DNA from: an uncultured Burkholderiales bacterium
GTDB lineage: Bacteria > Pseudomonadota > Gammaproteobacteria > Burkholderiales > Burkholderiaceae_C
Length of the DNA: 18,908 nt
NCBI GenBank assembly: GCA_903856995.1
Contig: CAIODK010000093.1
Location: 1-18,908, forward strand
Direction: 5' to 3'
Below, in pieces: positions 1 to 7,097 of this stretch. Position numbers and translations under genes: made by a program. The notes under the pieces were generated by a model that had not been told where the DNA came from, did not search any database, and saw only the letters and a list, made by a program, of their open reading frames with translations. Positions within the stretch are counted from its first letter, which is position 1; every line of letters begins with the position of its first letter.

Positions 1-1385
1 CTCCCTTTCCCTACTGGCCAGAGGAAGATAAGGCCAGCTTAGAGCAAAAGCTCAGTCAAGAGCTCAAGGGCGACACCACCAGCAGTGGTTTTCAAGTCCG
101 CGTCAAACGCAAAACTGGCGAACTGTTTGATGCGCGTTTGTATGTATCCCCACTCGTCGATGCGCGCGGGCAACAAACCGGTTGGATGACGTCGATGACA
201 GACATCACAGAGCCCAACCGCGTACGCGAACAACTCTCTGCCGCACATGACCGATTCACCACAGTGCTCGAAGGTTTGGATGCCTCCGTGTCGGTGGCCC
301 CCTTGGGCAGCAAAGAGTTGCTGTTTGCCAACAAGCTGTATCGCCAATGGTTCAACGCCACCACAGAAGGCCATTTGGGTTTGGTTACACAAGCGGGCCA
401 ACCACGCACCTCCGTGACATCCGAAGCTGCCGCAGACGATGCACAAGACCAAGACGATGCATTGATGGGCTTACCCACCGACGGCATCACCGAAACGAAG
501 GCTGAAAACGCTGAAATCTACTTGCCTGAACTCGACAAATGGCTCGAAGTCCGATCACGCTATCTAAATTGGGTCGATGGTCGCTTAGCGCAAATGGTGA
601 TTGCGACAGACATCACCCCACGCCGACAAGCGGAAGAACAAGCCCATATGCAGGCCGAGCGCGCGCAATCGGCCAGTCGCCTCATCACCATGGGCGAGAT
701 GGCATCCAGCGTGGCACACGAATTAAACCAACCCCTCACGGCCATCAATAACTATTGCAGCGGCATGGTGTCTCGCATCAAAGCCAACAATTTGAGTGAA
801 GAAGAGTTACTCAAGGCGCTGGAGAAAACAGCCCACCAAGCGCAGCGCGCGGGGCAAATCATCCAGCGCATTCGCAGCTTCGTGAAGCGCAGTGAGCCCA
901 ACCGCAGCCGCGCTGATGTGGCGACCATGGTGGCCGAAGCGGTCGAGCTGGCGGGCATTGAGATGCGCCGCCGCCGCATACGCCTGAACCAAGTGTTGGC
1001 GGCACGCTTGCCCACCCTCACCGTCGATCCCATTTTGATTGAACAAGTATTGGTCAATTTGATGCGCAATGCCGCCGAGTCAATCGACCTCGCTCAGCGC
1101 CCCTTGACCCAACGAGAGGTGGAGCTGAAGGTGTTACCGCGCACCGAGGAGGGTCAAGCAGTGCTTGAGTTTTCTGTCACTGACACGGGGCGCGGCTTGC
1201 CTCCGGAAGTGCTGGAACGTTTGTTTGAAGCTTTCTTTTCGACCAAACCCGAAGGCATGGGAATTGGTCTTAATTTGTGCCGTTCCATCGTCGAATCCCA
1301 CCAAGGACGGATGAAAGCGGAGAACCTCTACAATGGCGCAGAAATAACGGGCTGCCGATTTTCCTTTTGGATACCGGTCCGATAG
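1..1385 (+). CDS. PAS-domain sensor histidine kinase, 5' end outside the window
   Basis: This is the C-terminal 460 residues of a two-component sensor kinase. The reading frame is open from base 3, so the start lies upstream. The first ~60 residues end in a PAC-like stretch (MTSMTDITE). A second PAS-like domain follows (about 75-205; 'LFANKLYRQWFN', then 'VIATDITPRRQAEEQ'), carrying a polar acidic insert (AAADDAQDQDD). The HisKA dimerisation domain has the H-box 'SSVAHELNQPL', with the phospho-accepting His at about residue 239 of the visible part. The HATPase domain shows an N-box (NLMRNAAESI), a G1 box (DTGRGLPPE) and a G2-like 'GMGIGLNLCRSI'. No membrane segment is visible, so it is probably soluble unless the missing part carries one. 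The regulator gene begins 14 bases after its stop, so the two are surely a cognate pair. The signal and the target genes cannot be read from the sequence. Confidence 0.93.
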   Translation, partial: PFPYWPEEDKASLEQKLSQELKGDTTSSGFQVRVKRKTGELFDARLYVSPLVDARGQQTGWMTSMTDITEPNRVREQLSAAHDRFTTVLEGLDASVSVAPLGSKELLFANKLYRQWFNATTEGHLGLVTQAGQPRTSVTSEAAADDAQDQDDALMGLPTDGITETKAENAEIYLPELDKWLEVRSRYLNWVDGRLAQMVIATDITPRRQAEEQAHMQAERAQSASRLITMGEMASSVAHELNQPLTAINNYCSGMVSRIKANNLSEEELLKALEKTAHQAQRAGQIIQRIRSFVKRSEPNRSRADVATMVAEAVELAGIEMRRRRIRLNQVLAARLPTLTVDPILIEQVLVNLMRNAAESIDLAQRPLTQREVELKVLPRTEEGQAVLEFSVTDTGRGLPPEVLERLFEAFFSTKPEGMGIGLNLCRSIVESHQGRMKAENLYNGAEITGCRFSFWIPVR

Positions 1386-1399
1386 GTTGGAGTTTTTTG

Positions 1400-2026
1400 A
1401 TGAGTTTGATTCCCAAAAAAGGTACGGTTTACGTTGTTGATGACGACGAGGCCGTTCGCGATTCACTGCAATGGTTGTTAGAGGGCAAGGACTACCGAGT
1501 TCGCTGCTTCGATTCAGCTGAAACTTTTCTGAGCCGTTACGACCAACGTGAGGTTGCTTGCTTGATCGTCGACATCCGCATGGGTGGCATGACAGGCTTA
1601 GAGTTACAAGACAAATTGGTAGAGCGCAAGTCGCCCCTGCCCATCGTGTTTATCACGGGGCACGGCGACGTACCTATGGCCGTGGACACCATGAAAAAAG
1701 GTGCCATGGACTTCATCCAGAAACCTTTCGATGAAATCGCATTGGTGACCTTGGTTGAACGGATGCTGGCCCAAGCCACCGAATCTTTTGCGGACTACCA
1801 ACAAGCTGCCAGCCGCGACGCTCTGCTGGCCAAGTTGACCACCCGCGAAGCACAAGTGTTGGAACGCATCGTGGCAGGACGCTTGAACAAGCAAATCGCA
1901 GACGACTTAGGCATCAGCATCAAAACCGTGGAAGCGCACCGCGCCAACATCATGGAAAAGCTCAACGCCAACACTGTGGCCGACTTGCTGAAAACGGCCC
2001 TCGGACAAAACGCCGCCAAGCCTTAA
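1400..2026 (+). CDS. FixJ-family response regulator (receiver + LuxR-type HTH)
   Basis: This 208-residue DNA-binding response regulator is the partner of the preceding kinase. The receiver domain spans about residues 8-125, with an acidic cluster DDDEA (14-18), the phospho-accepting Asp58 in 'LIVDIRMGG', Thr86 in 'VFITGHGDVPMAV' and Lys108 in 'QKPF'. These match FixJ/TodT/StyR-type regulators. A linker leads to a LuxR/GerE helix-turn-helix (about 145-205) with the recognition helix 'KTVEAHRANIMEKL'. The ATG at 1400 is chosen because a GGAG Shine-Dalgarno lies seven bases upstream and the receiver fold begins a few residues in. The longer open frame back to 1277 only overlaps the kinase gene. 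A hairpin terminator follows. The family usually activates sigma-70 promoters when phosphorylated; the regulon is unknown. Confidence 0.95.
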   Translation: MSLIPKKGTVYVVDDDEAVRDSLQWLLEGKDYRVRCFDSAETFLSRYDQREVACLIVDIRMGGMTGLELQDKLVERKSPLPIVFITGHGDVPMAVDTMKKGAMDFIQKPFDEIALVTLVERMLAQATESFADYQQAASRDALLAKLTTREAQVLERIVAGRLNKQIADDLGISIKTVEAHRANIMEKLNANTVADLLKTALGQNAAKP

Positions 2027-2064
2027 ACGCAAGCGAGACGCACGCGTTTTGCCAACACCTTCGA

Positions 2065-2088
2065 CGCCCGTTCATCACGGGCGTTTTC
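2065..2088 (+). terminator. Rho-independent terminator after the two-component pair
   Basis: A perfect 7-bp inverted repeat (CGCCCGT, loop TCATC, ACGGGCG) is followed directly by TTTT. Two further A-T/G-T pairs can extend the stem into the T run. It lies 38 bases after the response-regulator stop and 28 bases before folD, so it separates the two transcription units. The T run is short, so some read-through into folD is possible. Confidence 0.8.
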
Positions 2089-2116
2089 AATTCAAACTCT
2101 CCTCTGTATACACACC

Positions 2117-2983
2117 ATGACTGCACAACTGATCGACGGCAACGCCCTCTCCAAACAACTGCGCGCCCAGGTGGCTGCGGACACGGTCAAGCTCAAAGCC
2201 CAAGGTCTCACGCCGGGCTTGGCCGTGGTGTTGGTTGGCGACAACCAAGCCAGCCAGGTGTATGTGCGCAACAAGGTGAAAGCCTGTGAAGACGCAGGCT
2301 TGCACTCGGTGCTTGAAAAGTATGAGCTCAATATGACTGAGGCTGAGTTGCTAGCCCGCGTGGAAGCACTGAACAACGATGACAGCATCCACGGCATCTT
2401 GGTGCAACTGCCCTTGCCGGCTCACATCGACGCACAAAAAGTGATTGAAGCCATCAGCCCCGCCAAAGATGTGGACGGTTTTCATATCGCCAGCGCGGGC
2501 GCGTTGATGACAGGTATGCCCGGCTTCTGGCCTTGCACGCCCTACGGCTGCATGAAGATGCTCGAGAGCATTGGCTATCAACTCAAAGGCAAACACGCCG
2601 TGGTCATTGGCCGCAGCAACATCGTGGGCAAGCCCATGGCCTTAATGCTCTTGCAACAAAACGCCACCGTTACCATTTGCCACAGCGGCACCAAGGACTT
2701 GAAAGCCATGACCTTGCAAGCTGATGTGATCGTGGCGGCTGTGGGCAAGCGCAATGTGCTGACCGCCGACATGGTCAAACCAGGCGCTGTCGTGTTGGAC
2801 GTAGGCATGAACCGCAATGACGAAGGCAAGCTCTGCGGTGATGTGGACTTTGACGGCGTGAAAGAGGTCGCCAGCTACATCACCCCCGTGCCTGGCGGCG
2901 TAGGCCCCATGACCATCACCATGTTGTTGGTCAACACCTTGGAATCGGCGCAACGCGCCTTATCTGAGAAGCAACACGCTTAA
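2117..2983 (+). CDS. folD: Bifunctional methylene-THF dehydrogenase / methenyl-THF cyclohydrolase
   Basis: This 288-residue cytosolic enzyme interconverts 5,10-methylene-, 5,10-methenyl- and 10-formyl-tetrahydrofolate using NADP, supplying one-carbon units for purine and formyl-Met synthesis. Length matches the family (E. coli FolD 288). The catalytic pair is visible as Tyr49 and Lys53 in 'QVYVRNKVKACEDAG'. The folate-site signature 'KDVDGFH' holds Asp120. The nucleotide-binding Rossmann motif is 'VVIGRSNIVGKPMA' (about 162-175), and the C-terminal family signature 'PVPGGVGPMTI' is intact. The start is the only ATG fitting the family N-terminus (TAQLIDGNALSKQLR); I see no strong Shine-Dalgarno. 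The peptidase gene begins 13 bases after the stop, so co-transcription is likely. Nothing suggests damage. Confidence 0.98.
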   Translation: MTAQLIDGNALSKQLRAQVAADTVKLKAQGLTPGLAVVLVGDNQASQVYVRNKVKACEDAGLHSVLEKYELNMTEAELLARVEALNNDDSIHGILVQLPLPAHIDAQKVIEAISPAKDVDGFHIASAGALMTGMPGFWPCTPYGCMKMLESIGYQLKGKHAVVIGRSNIVGKPMALMLLQQNATVTICHSGTKDLKAMTLQADVIVAAVGKRNVLTADMVKPGAVVLDVGMNRNDEGKLCGDVDFDGVKEVASYITPVPGGVGPMTITMLLVNTLESAQRALSEKQHA

Positions 2984-2996
2984 TAAGTAAATCACG

Positions 2997-5084
2997 ATGA
3001 CATCCAACACCGCACTCACCAACCCGCTTCTAGACTTCAGCGACCACCCGCTGTTCGATGTCATCCAACCTGCGCACATTGCACCCGCTCTCGACCAACT
3101 TTTGCCAGCGGCAGAGGCTGCACTTGAGCAAGTGACGGCGACCGACTTCCCAGCCGAGTGGCGTGCGATTGCAGGCGTGCTGGACGTGGCTACCGAAAAG
3201 CTAGGCCGTGCTTGGGGTGCTGTGAGCCATTTGCATTCGGTAGCCGACACGCCCGAGCTGCGTGCCGCCTACACAGAAGCACTGCCGCGCGTGACTGAAT
3301 TCTTCACTCGCCTAGGGGCCGACGAGCGTTTGTACGCCAAGTACAAAGCGATTCCCGTCGATAGCTTAAATGTCGAGCAAAAACACGCCCATACCTTGGC
3401 CATACGTAACTTTGTGTTGTCGGGCGCTGAGCTGGTGGGTGCACACAAAGAACGCTTTGCGACGATTCAAGAGCGCCAAGCCGAGGTGAGCCAAAAGTTC
3501 AGCGAGAACGTACTGGATGCCACCGACCAATGGTCTGCCATCGTCACCCCTGAAGATCTGACCGGTGTGCCAAACGACGTGCTGCAAACCACGCGCGCTG
3601 CTGCAGAAAAAGATGGCGTTGCTGGCCACAAACTGAACTTGAAAATGCCTTGCTACCTGCCCATCATGCAGTTTGCACACAGCTCGGCAGTGCGCGAAAC
3701 CATCTACCGCGCTTACGCCACACGCGCCTCTGACCAATCCGCCGCCGTGCAAGCCGGCAAAAGCGAACAAGACAACACGCCGTGGTTGAAAGAAATTTTG
3801 GCCCTGCGTCAAGAAGAAGCACAACTCTTGGGCTACACCACCTACGCGGAGGTATCGCTGGCGACCAAGATGGCCAAGTCGCCGAATGAGGTGATGGGAT
3901 TTTTGCGTGACTTAGCGCACCGCGCGCGCCCCTACGCGGAACAAGACGTGGCCGAAATGCGCGCCTTTGCCGCTGAGCATCTGAACCTGAAAGACCCACA
4001 GGCTTGGGACTGGACCTACGTCGGCGAGAAGCTCAAAGAAGCGCGTTATGCGTTCAGCGAGCAAGAAGTCAAACCGTACTTCCCTGCGCCCAAGGTATTG
4101 GCCGGTTTATTCAAAATCGTTGAAACTTTGTTTGAAGTGAGCATCCGCCGCGACAACGCGCCCGTGTGGCATCCTGCGGTGGAGTTCTATCGCATTGAAC
4201 GTCATTCGCAAGCAACCCGCGACGGCGGCTTGCCGCCTGAATTAGTGGGACAGTTCTACCTCGACCCAGGCGCACGCGCCGGCAAACGCGGCGGCGCATG
4301 GATGGACGATGTGCGTGCGCGATGGTTGCGCCCCGACACCAACACCCTTCAAACACCTGTGGCGCACCTCGTGTGCAACTTCGCCGAAGGCGTGGGTGGC
4401 AAGCCACCGCTCCTCACGCACGATGACGTCATCACCCTCTTCCACGAATGCGGGCACGGCCTGCATCACATGCTCACGCAAGTCAATGAGCGCGATGTGT
4501 CTGGCATCAGCGGCGTGGAGTGGGATGCGGTCGAGCTGCCCAGCCAGTTCATGGAAAACTTCTGCTGGGAATGGTCGGTGTTGCGCCACATGACTTCGCA
4601 CGTCGATACAGGCGAGCCTTTGCCACGCGCACTGTTCGACAAAATGCTCGCCGCCAAAAACTTCCAAAGCGGTTTGCAAACCCTGCGCCAAATTGAGTTC
4701 TCGCTTGTGGACATGCTGCTGCACTCCGACGGCGATAAAGCCCAAGACTTCATGCAAGTGCTGCGCGATGTGCGCGCCGAAGTAGCCGTGTTGCAAAGCC
4801 CTGCATGGGGCCGCTCGCTGCACACCTTCAGCCATATCTTTGCTGGCGGCTATGCGGCGGGCTATTACAGCTACAAATGGGCCGAGGTGCTGAGCGCCGA
4901 TGCCTACGCCGCCTTTGAAGAAACCGCCGGCGCTGATGGCGAGCCCAGCATCGCAACAGGCCGCCGCTACCGCGAAACGATTTTGGAAGTCGGTGGCAGC
5001 CGCCCCGCCATGGAATCGTTCAAAGCCTTCCGTGGCCGCGAACCAAAGCTGGATGCTTTGCTGCGCCATCAAGGCATGGCCTAA
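2997..5084 (+). CDS. prlC: M3-family zinc oligopeptidase (oligopeptidase A type)
   Basis: This 695-residue cytosolic metallopeptidase of the thimet oligopeptidase family degrades short peptides, including cleaved signal peptides in enterobacteria. The zinc site is complete: His483 and His487 with catalytic Glu484 in 'LFHECGHGLHHML', and the third ligand Glu513 in 'WDAVELPSQFMENF'. The spacing between them is the same as in E. coli OpdA/PrlC. A substrate-binding glycine/tyrosine stretch follows near the C-terminus (FAGGYAAGYYSYKWAEVL). The third residue of HExxH is Cys instead of the Phe of E. coli OpdA. The length is close to E. coli's 680. It follows folD by 13 bases behind in-frame tandem stops (TAATAA), with a weak ribosome-binding site. 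Its end converges on the minus-strand dehydrogenase gene, with 9 bases between the stops. The alternative symbol is opdA. Confidence 0.96.
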   Translation: MTSNTALTNPLLDFSDHPLFDVIQPAHIAPALDQLLPAAEAALEQVTATDFPAEWRAIAGVLDVATEKLGRAWGAVSHLHSVADTPELRAAYTEALPRVTEFFTRLGADERLYAKYKAIPVDSLNVEQKHAHTLAIRNFVLSGAELVGAHKERFATIQERQAEVSQKFSENVLDATDQWSAIVTPEDLTGVPNDVLQTTRAAAEKDGVAGHKLNLKMPCYLPIMQFAHSSAVRETIYRAYATRASDQSAAVQAGKSEQDNTPWLKEILALRQEEAQLLGYTTYAEVSLATKMAKSPNEVMGFLRDLAHRARPYAEQDVAEMRAFAAEHLNLKDPQAWDWTYVGEKLKEARYAFSEQEVKPYFPAPKVLAGLFKIVETLFEVSIRRDNAPVWHPAVEFYRIERHSQATRDGGLPPELVGQFYLDPGARAGKRGGAWMDDVRARWLRPDTNTLQTPVAHLVCNFAEGVGGKPPLLTHDDVITLFHECGHGLHHMLTQVNERDVSGISGVEWDAVELPSQFMENFCWEWSVLRHMTSHVDTGEPLPRALFDKMLAAKNFQSGLQTLRQIEFSLVDMLLHSDGDKAQDFMQVLRDVRAEVAVLQSPAWGRSLHTFSHIFAGGYAAGYYSYKWAEVLSADAYAAFEETAGADGEPSIATGRRYRETILEVGGSRPAMESFKAFRGREPKLDALLRHQGMA

Positions 5085-5093
5085 GCCACGCGC

Positions 5094-5786
5094 CTACCAA
5101 GCAATCGCTGCGCCTGTGTAATCCACAAAGTGCGCGGCGGCTTGCGCGGGCAACACATCCAACGCATTGAGCAAACCTGCCACCGATTGCGCGGGCGTGA
5201 GGCAGTCTTGCGCCGCCACAAACGGCGCTGACAAACTTGACGCAACCGTACCCGGCTGCATAGCAGCGATCAACATCTGCGGACGTTTGCGCGCAGATTC
5301 GATCGCTGCGGTTTGCAGCACCATGTTCAAAGCGGCTTTGGCTGCGCGGTAGCCATACCAACCGCCTTTGCGGTTGTCGCTGATGCTGCCCACGCGGGCC
5401 GACAGCTTGGCGTAGATGCTGCGCTGCTCTGTGACCAGCAAAGGCACAAAGTGTTTGAGCAACAACGCAGGGCCAATGGTGTTGACCTCAAACGCACGGG
5501 CCAGTTGCGCGGCATTGAGTGCGCCCATGTGTTTTTCTGGCCCCTGCCCATCTATCGTGAGCGAGCCTGTTGCGTCGATGATGAGGTGAAACGGGCCTTG
5601 CAATGAAGCCACCGCAGCCGCCATGCTGGCTTCATCTTCTAAACGGAAGGCAGGGTGCGAGCTCCGCGACAGGCCGACCACTTCGGCGCATGCCACATCG
5701 GCCTGCAAGGCCTCTACAAAAGCACGCCCCAGCGCACCCGAGGCACCAAGTACCAACGCACGATAAGAGGTGCCTAGACTTTTCAA
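5094..5786 (-). CDS. Short-chain dehydrogenase/reductase, C-factor-like
   Basis: A classical short-chain dehydrogenase of about 230 residues, substrate unknown. It has a Rossmann start 'ALVLGASGALGRAF' (TGxxxGxG-like cofactor loop), an Asn-containing helix ('EVNTIGPALLLKHF'), a catalytic Ser in 'LSARVGSISDN' and the Tyr-x-x-x-Lys pair in 'GWYGYRAAKAALNMV'. The sequence ends 'FVDYTGAAIAW', like CsgA/C-factor relatives. The start is uncertain. The frame is open up to an ATG at 5873, but residues encoded above 5786 are the antisense of hprK and do not look like SDR sequence. A TTG at 5786-5784 puts the Rossmann strand about ten residues in, as expected. No ATG or GTG exists at that point and no good Shine-Dalgarno is seen, so the original start may have been lost. 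This is the only minus-strand gene in the window. Confidence 0.88.
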   Translation of the reverse strand: MKSLGTSYRALVLGASGALGRAFVEALQADVACAEVVGLSRSSHPAFRLEDEASMAAAVASLQGPFHLIIDATGSLTIDGQGPEKHMGALNAAQLARAFEVNTIGPALLLKHFVPLLVTEQRSIYAKLSARVGSISDNRKGGWYGYRAAKAALNMVLQTAAIESARKRPQMLIAAMQPGTVASSLSAPFVAAQDCLTPAQSVAGLLNALDVLPAQAAAHFVDYTGAAIAW

Positions 5787-5807
5787 AACGTCAATGTCTT
5801 CACGCCA

Positions 5808-6479
5808 GTGGTGGTCTTGGCAGATGGGCAAGAAGCGCCCGAGGCGCTCATTGCCATGTGCGAACGCGCACAAATCCCATTGTTTGCAACCCAGGAGTCA
5901 TCGGCCTTTGCCATTGACTTGTTGCGCGCTTATTTGTCCAAGCACTTTGCCGATCGCACCACCATGCACGGCGTATTCATGGATATTTTGGGCTTGGGCG
6001 TGATGATCACGGGCGAGTCTGGCTTGGGTAAGAGCGAGCTGGGCCTTGAACTGATTTCGCGTGGCAACGGTTTGGTAGCTGACGATGCGGTGGACCTGTA
6101 TCGCATCAACCAAACAACGATTGAAGGTCGCTGTCCAGAGCTGCTAGAAAACTTGCTTGAAGTGCGGGGCATTGGCTTGCTAGACATTCGTGCCATTTTT
6201 GGTGAGACCGCGGTGCGTCGCAAGATGCGATTGAAGTTGATTGTTCACTTGGTCCGCAAAGAAACTCTTGAGCGTGACTACGAGCGCTTGCCACACGAGC
6301 CGCTCACACAAGACGTGCTGGGCGTGCCGGTACGTAAGGTGGTGATTCAGGTGGTGGCAGGCCGCAACATCGCGGTGTTGGTGGAGGCAGCCGTTCGTAA
6401 CTCAATTTTGCAGTTGCGCGGCATCGACACCTACCAAGAATTCATTGCGCGGCATCAGCGCGCCATGGCCAGCAAATAG
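5808..6479 (+). CDS. hprK: HPr kinase/phosphorylase lacking its N-terminal domain
   Basis: HprK phosphorylates and dephosphorylates a serine on the phosphocarrier HPr. The catalytic half is complete in 223 residues: conserved His54 in 'TMHGVFMDILG', the P-loop 'GESGLGKS' (69-76), the acidic pair in 'LVADDAV' (92-93), and the family signature 'EVRGIGLLDI' (118-127). It then runs to the usual C-terminus (RGIDTYQEFIARHQRAM). Betaproteobacterial HprK proteins are usually about 310-320 residues with an extra N-terminal domain. Here sequence recognisable as HprK begins only at 'PVVVLADGQEAPE', and an in-frame stop lies at 5775. The start given is a GTG at 5808; 5811 GTG or the ATG at 5856 are alternatives, none with a clear ribosome-binding site. 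The isolated catalytic domain is active in the Lactobacillus casei enzyme, and alphaproteobacterial HprK is naturally short, so function may survive. It may equally be a 5'-truncated pseudogene. Confidence 0.85.
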   Translation: MVVLADGQEAPEALIAMCERAQIPLFATQESSAFAIDLLRAYLSKHFADRTTMHGVFMDILGLGVMITGESGLGKSELGLELISRGNGLVADDAVDLYRINQTTIEGRCPELLENLLEVRGIGLLDIRAIFGETAVRRKMRLKLIVHLVRKETLERDYERLPHEPLTQDVLGVPVRKVVIQVVAGRNIAVLVEAAVRNSILQLRGIDTYQEFIARHQRAMASK

Positions 6480-6494
6480 CCCCACCGCTACAAT
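6466..6494 (+). promoter_or_regulatory. Candidate sigma-70 promoter for the bamE-dapB run
   Basis: TGGCCA (6466-6471) and TACAAT (6489-6494) are separated by 17 bases, matching the -35 consensus at four of six and the -10 consensus at five of six positions. The -35 lies over the last codons of hprK, and transcription would begin about 35-40 bases before bamE. This is read by eye from consensus only. Confidence 0.4.
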
Positions 6495-6536
6495 CAAGCG
6501 GTCCTAGCCTCTACGCCTTTTTCGGCCTTTCACACC

Positions 6537-7076
6537 ATGCTTGAATCTTGTCGAAACGCCTTCCAATCTTTGCGTCAACAGCGCCACCTCATGGCCGTTG
6601 TTTGCGTCACCGCAAGCTTGGGCCTGGGTGCTTGTTCCAATCTGATTTATCGCCCCGAGGTTGTTCAAGGCAACTTTGTTTCTCGTGAGCAGGTGCAAGC
6701 GCTGCGCGCGGGTATGCCGCGCCAGGCCGTGCGCGACATTTTGGGGACGCCGCTCGTGAGCGATGTGTTCCATGCCGATCGCTGGGATTACGCCTTCAGT
6801 ATCCGGCGCCAAGGCTCAGAGCCGCAGCAACGACGCATCAGCGTGTTTTTCAAAAATGACACCCTCGACCGCATAGAAGGCGACCCCTTGCCGACTGAGG
6901 CAGAGTTTGCCGCCAGTCTTGATCGCCGTCGTTCACCTACCGTCATGCCAGAGTTGAAGGCGACGGAGGCGGACTTGGCTAAGTTCCCTGCCAAACCCGC
7001 CTTTGCCGTTGGCGCCGTGTCAGATGCGGCACCAGCCGTACCCGTCACCTACCCGCCGCTCGAGTCGGCCCGTTGA
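6537..7076 (+). CDS. bamE: Outer membrane protein assembly factor BamE (SmpA/OmlA)
   Basis: A 179-residue lipoprotein of the BAM complex, which inserts beta-barrel proteins into the outer membrane. A basic N-terminus (SLRQQRH) leads into a hydrophobic stretch and the lipobox 'LGLGAC', so the mature protein starts at Cys33 and is probably anchored to the inner face of the outer membrane. The SmpA/OmlA fold follows (about 38-112): 'IYRPEVVQGNFVSREQVQAL', 'GMPRQAVRDILGTPLVSD' and 'DRWDYAFSI'. The C-terminal 60 or so residues are a Pro/Ala-rich tail that looks disordered and is longer than in E. coli BamE. The ATG at 6537 gives a normal signal peptide; the later ATG at 6591 would leave only 14 residues before the Cys. 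In many proteobacteria fur sits divergently beside bamE; here hprK occupies that position. dapB starts 21 bases after the stop. Confidence 0.93.
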   Translation: MLESCRNAFQSLRQQRHLMAVVCVTASLGLGACSNLIYRPEVVQGNFVSREQVQALRAGMPRQAVRDILGTPLVSDVFHADRWDYAFSIRRQGSEPQQRRISVFFKNDTLDRIEGDPLPTEAEFAASLDRRRSPTVMPELKATEADLAKFPAKPAFAVGAVSDAAPAVPVTYPPLESAR

Positions 7077-7097
7077 TTTTGAAAGCGCCGAAACGCC

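Noticed and set aside
1277..1399. N-terminal extension of the response regulator by 41 codons
   Set aside because: It overlaps the kinase catalytic domain in another frame, while the ATG at 1400 has a good Shine-Dalgarno and the normal receiver N-terminus.
2107..2112. TATACA just before folD as a -10 promoter element
   Set aside because: It is only five bases from the ATG and has no fitting -35 at normal spacing, so transcription would start inside the gene.
4242..5072. 276-codon minus-strand open frame opposite the M3 peptidase gene
   Set aside because: It mirrors the codon bias of the peptidase gene, overlaps its conserved active-site region, and has no domain or ribosome-binding site of its own.
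5603..5917. Plus-strand open frames over the dehydrogenase 5' region that might supply the missing hprK N-terminus through a frameshift
   Set aside because: They are antisense to the conserved Rossmann segment of the dehydrogenase and do not resemble the HprK N-terminal domain, so the missing part is absent and not merely out of frame.
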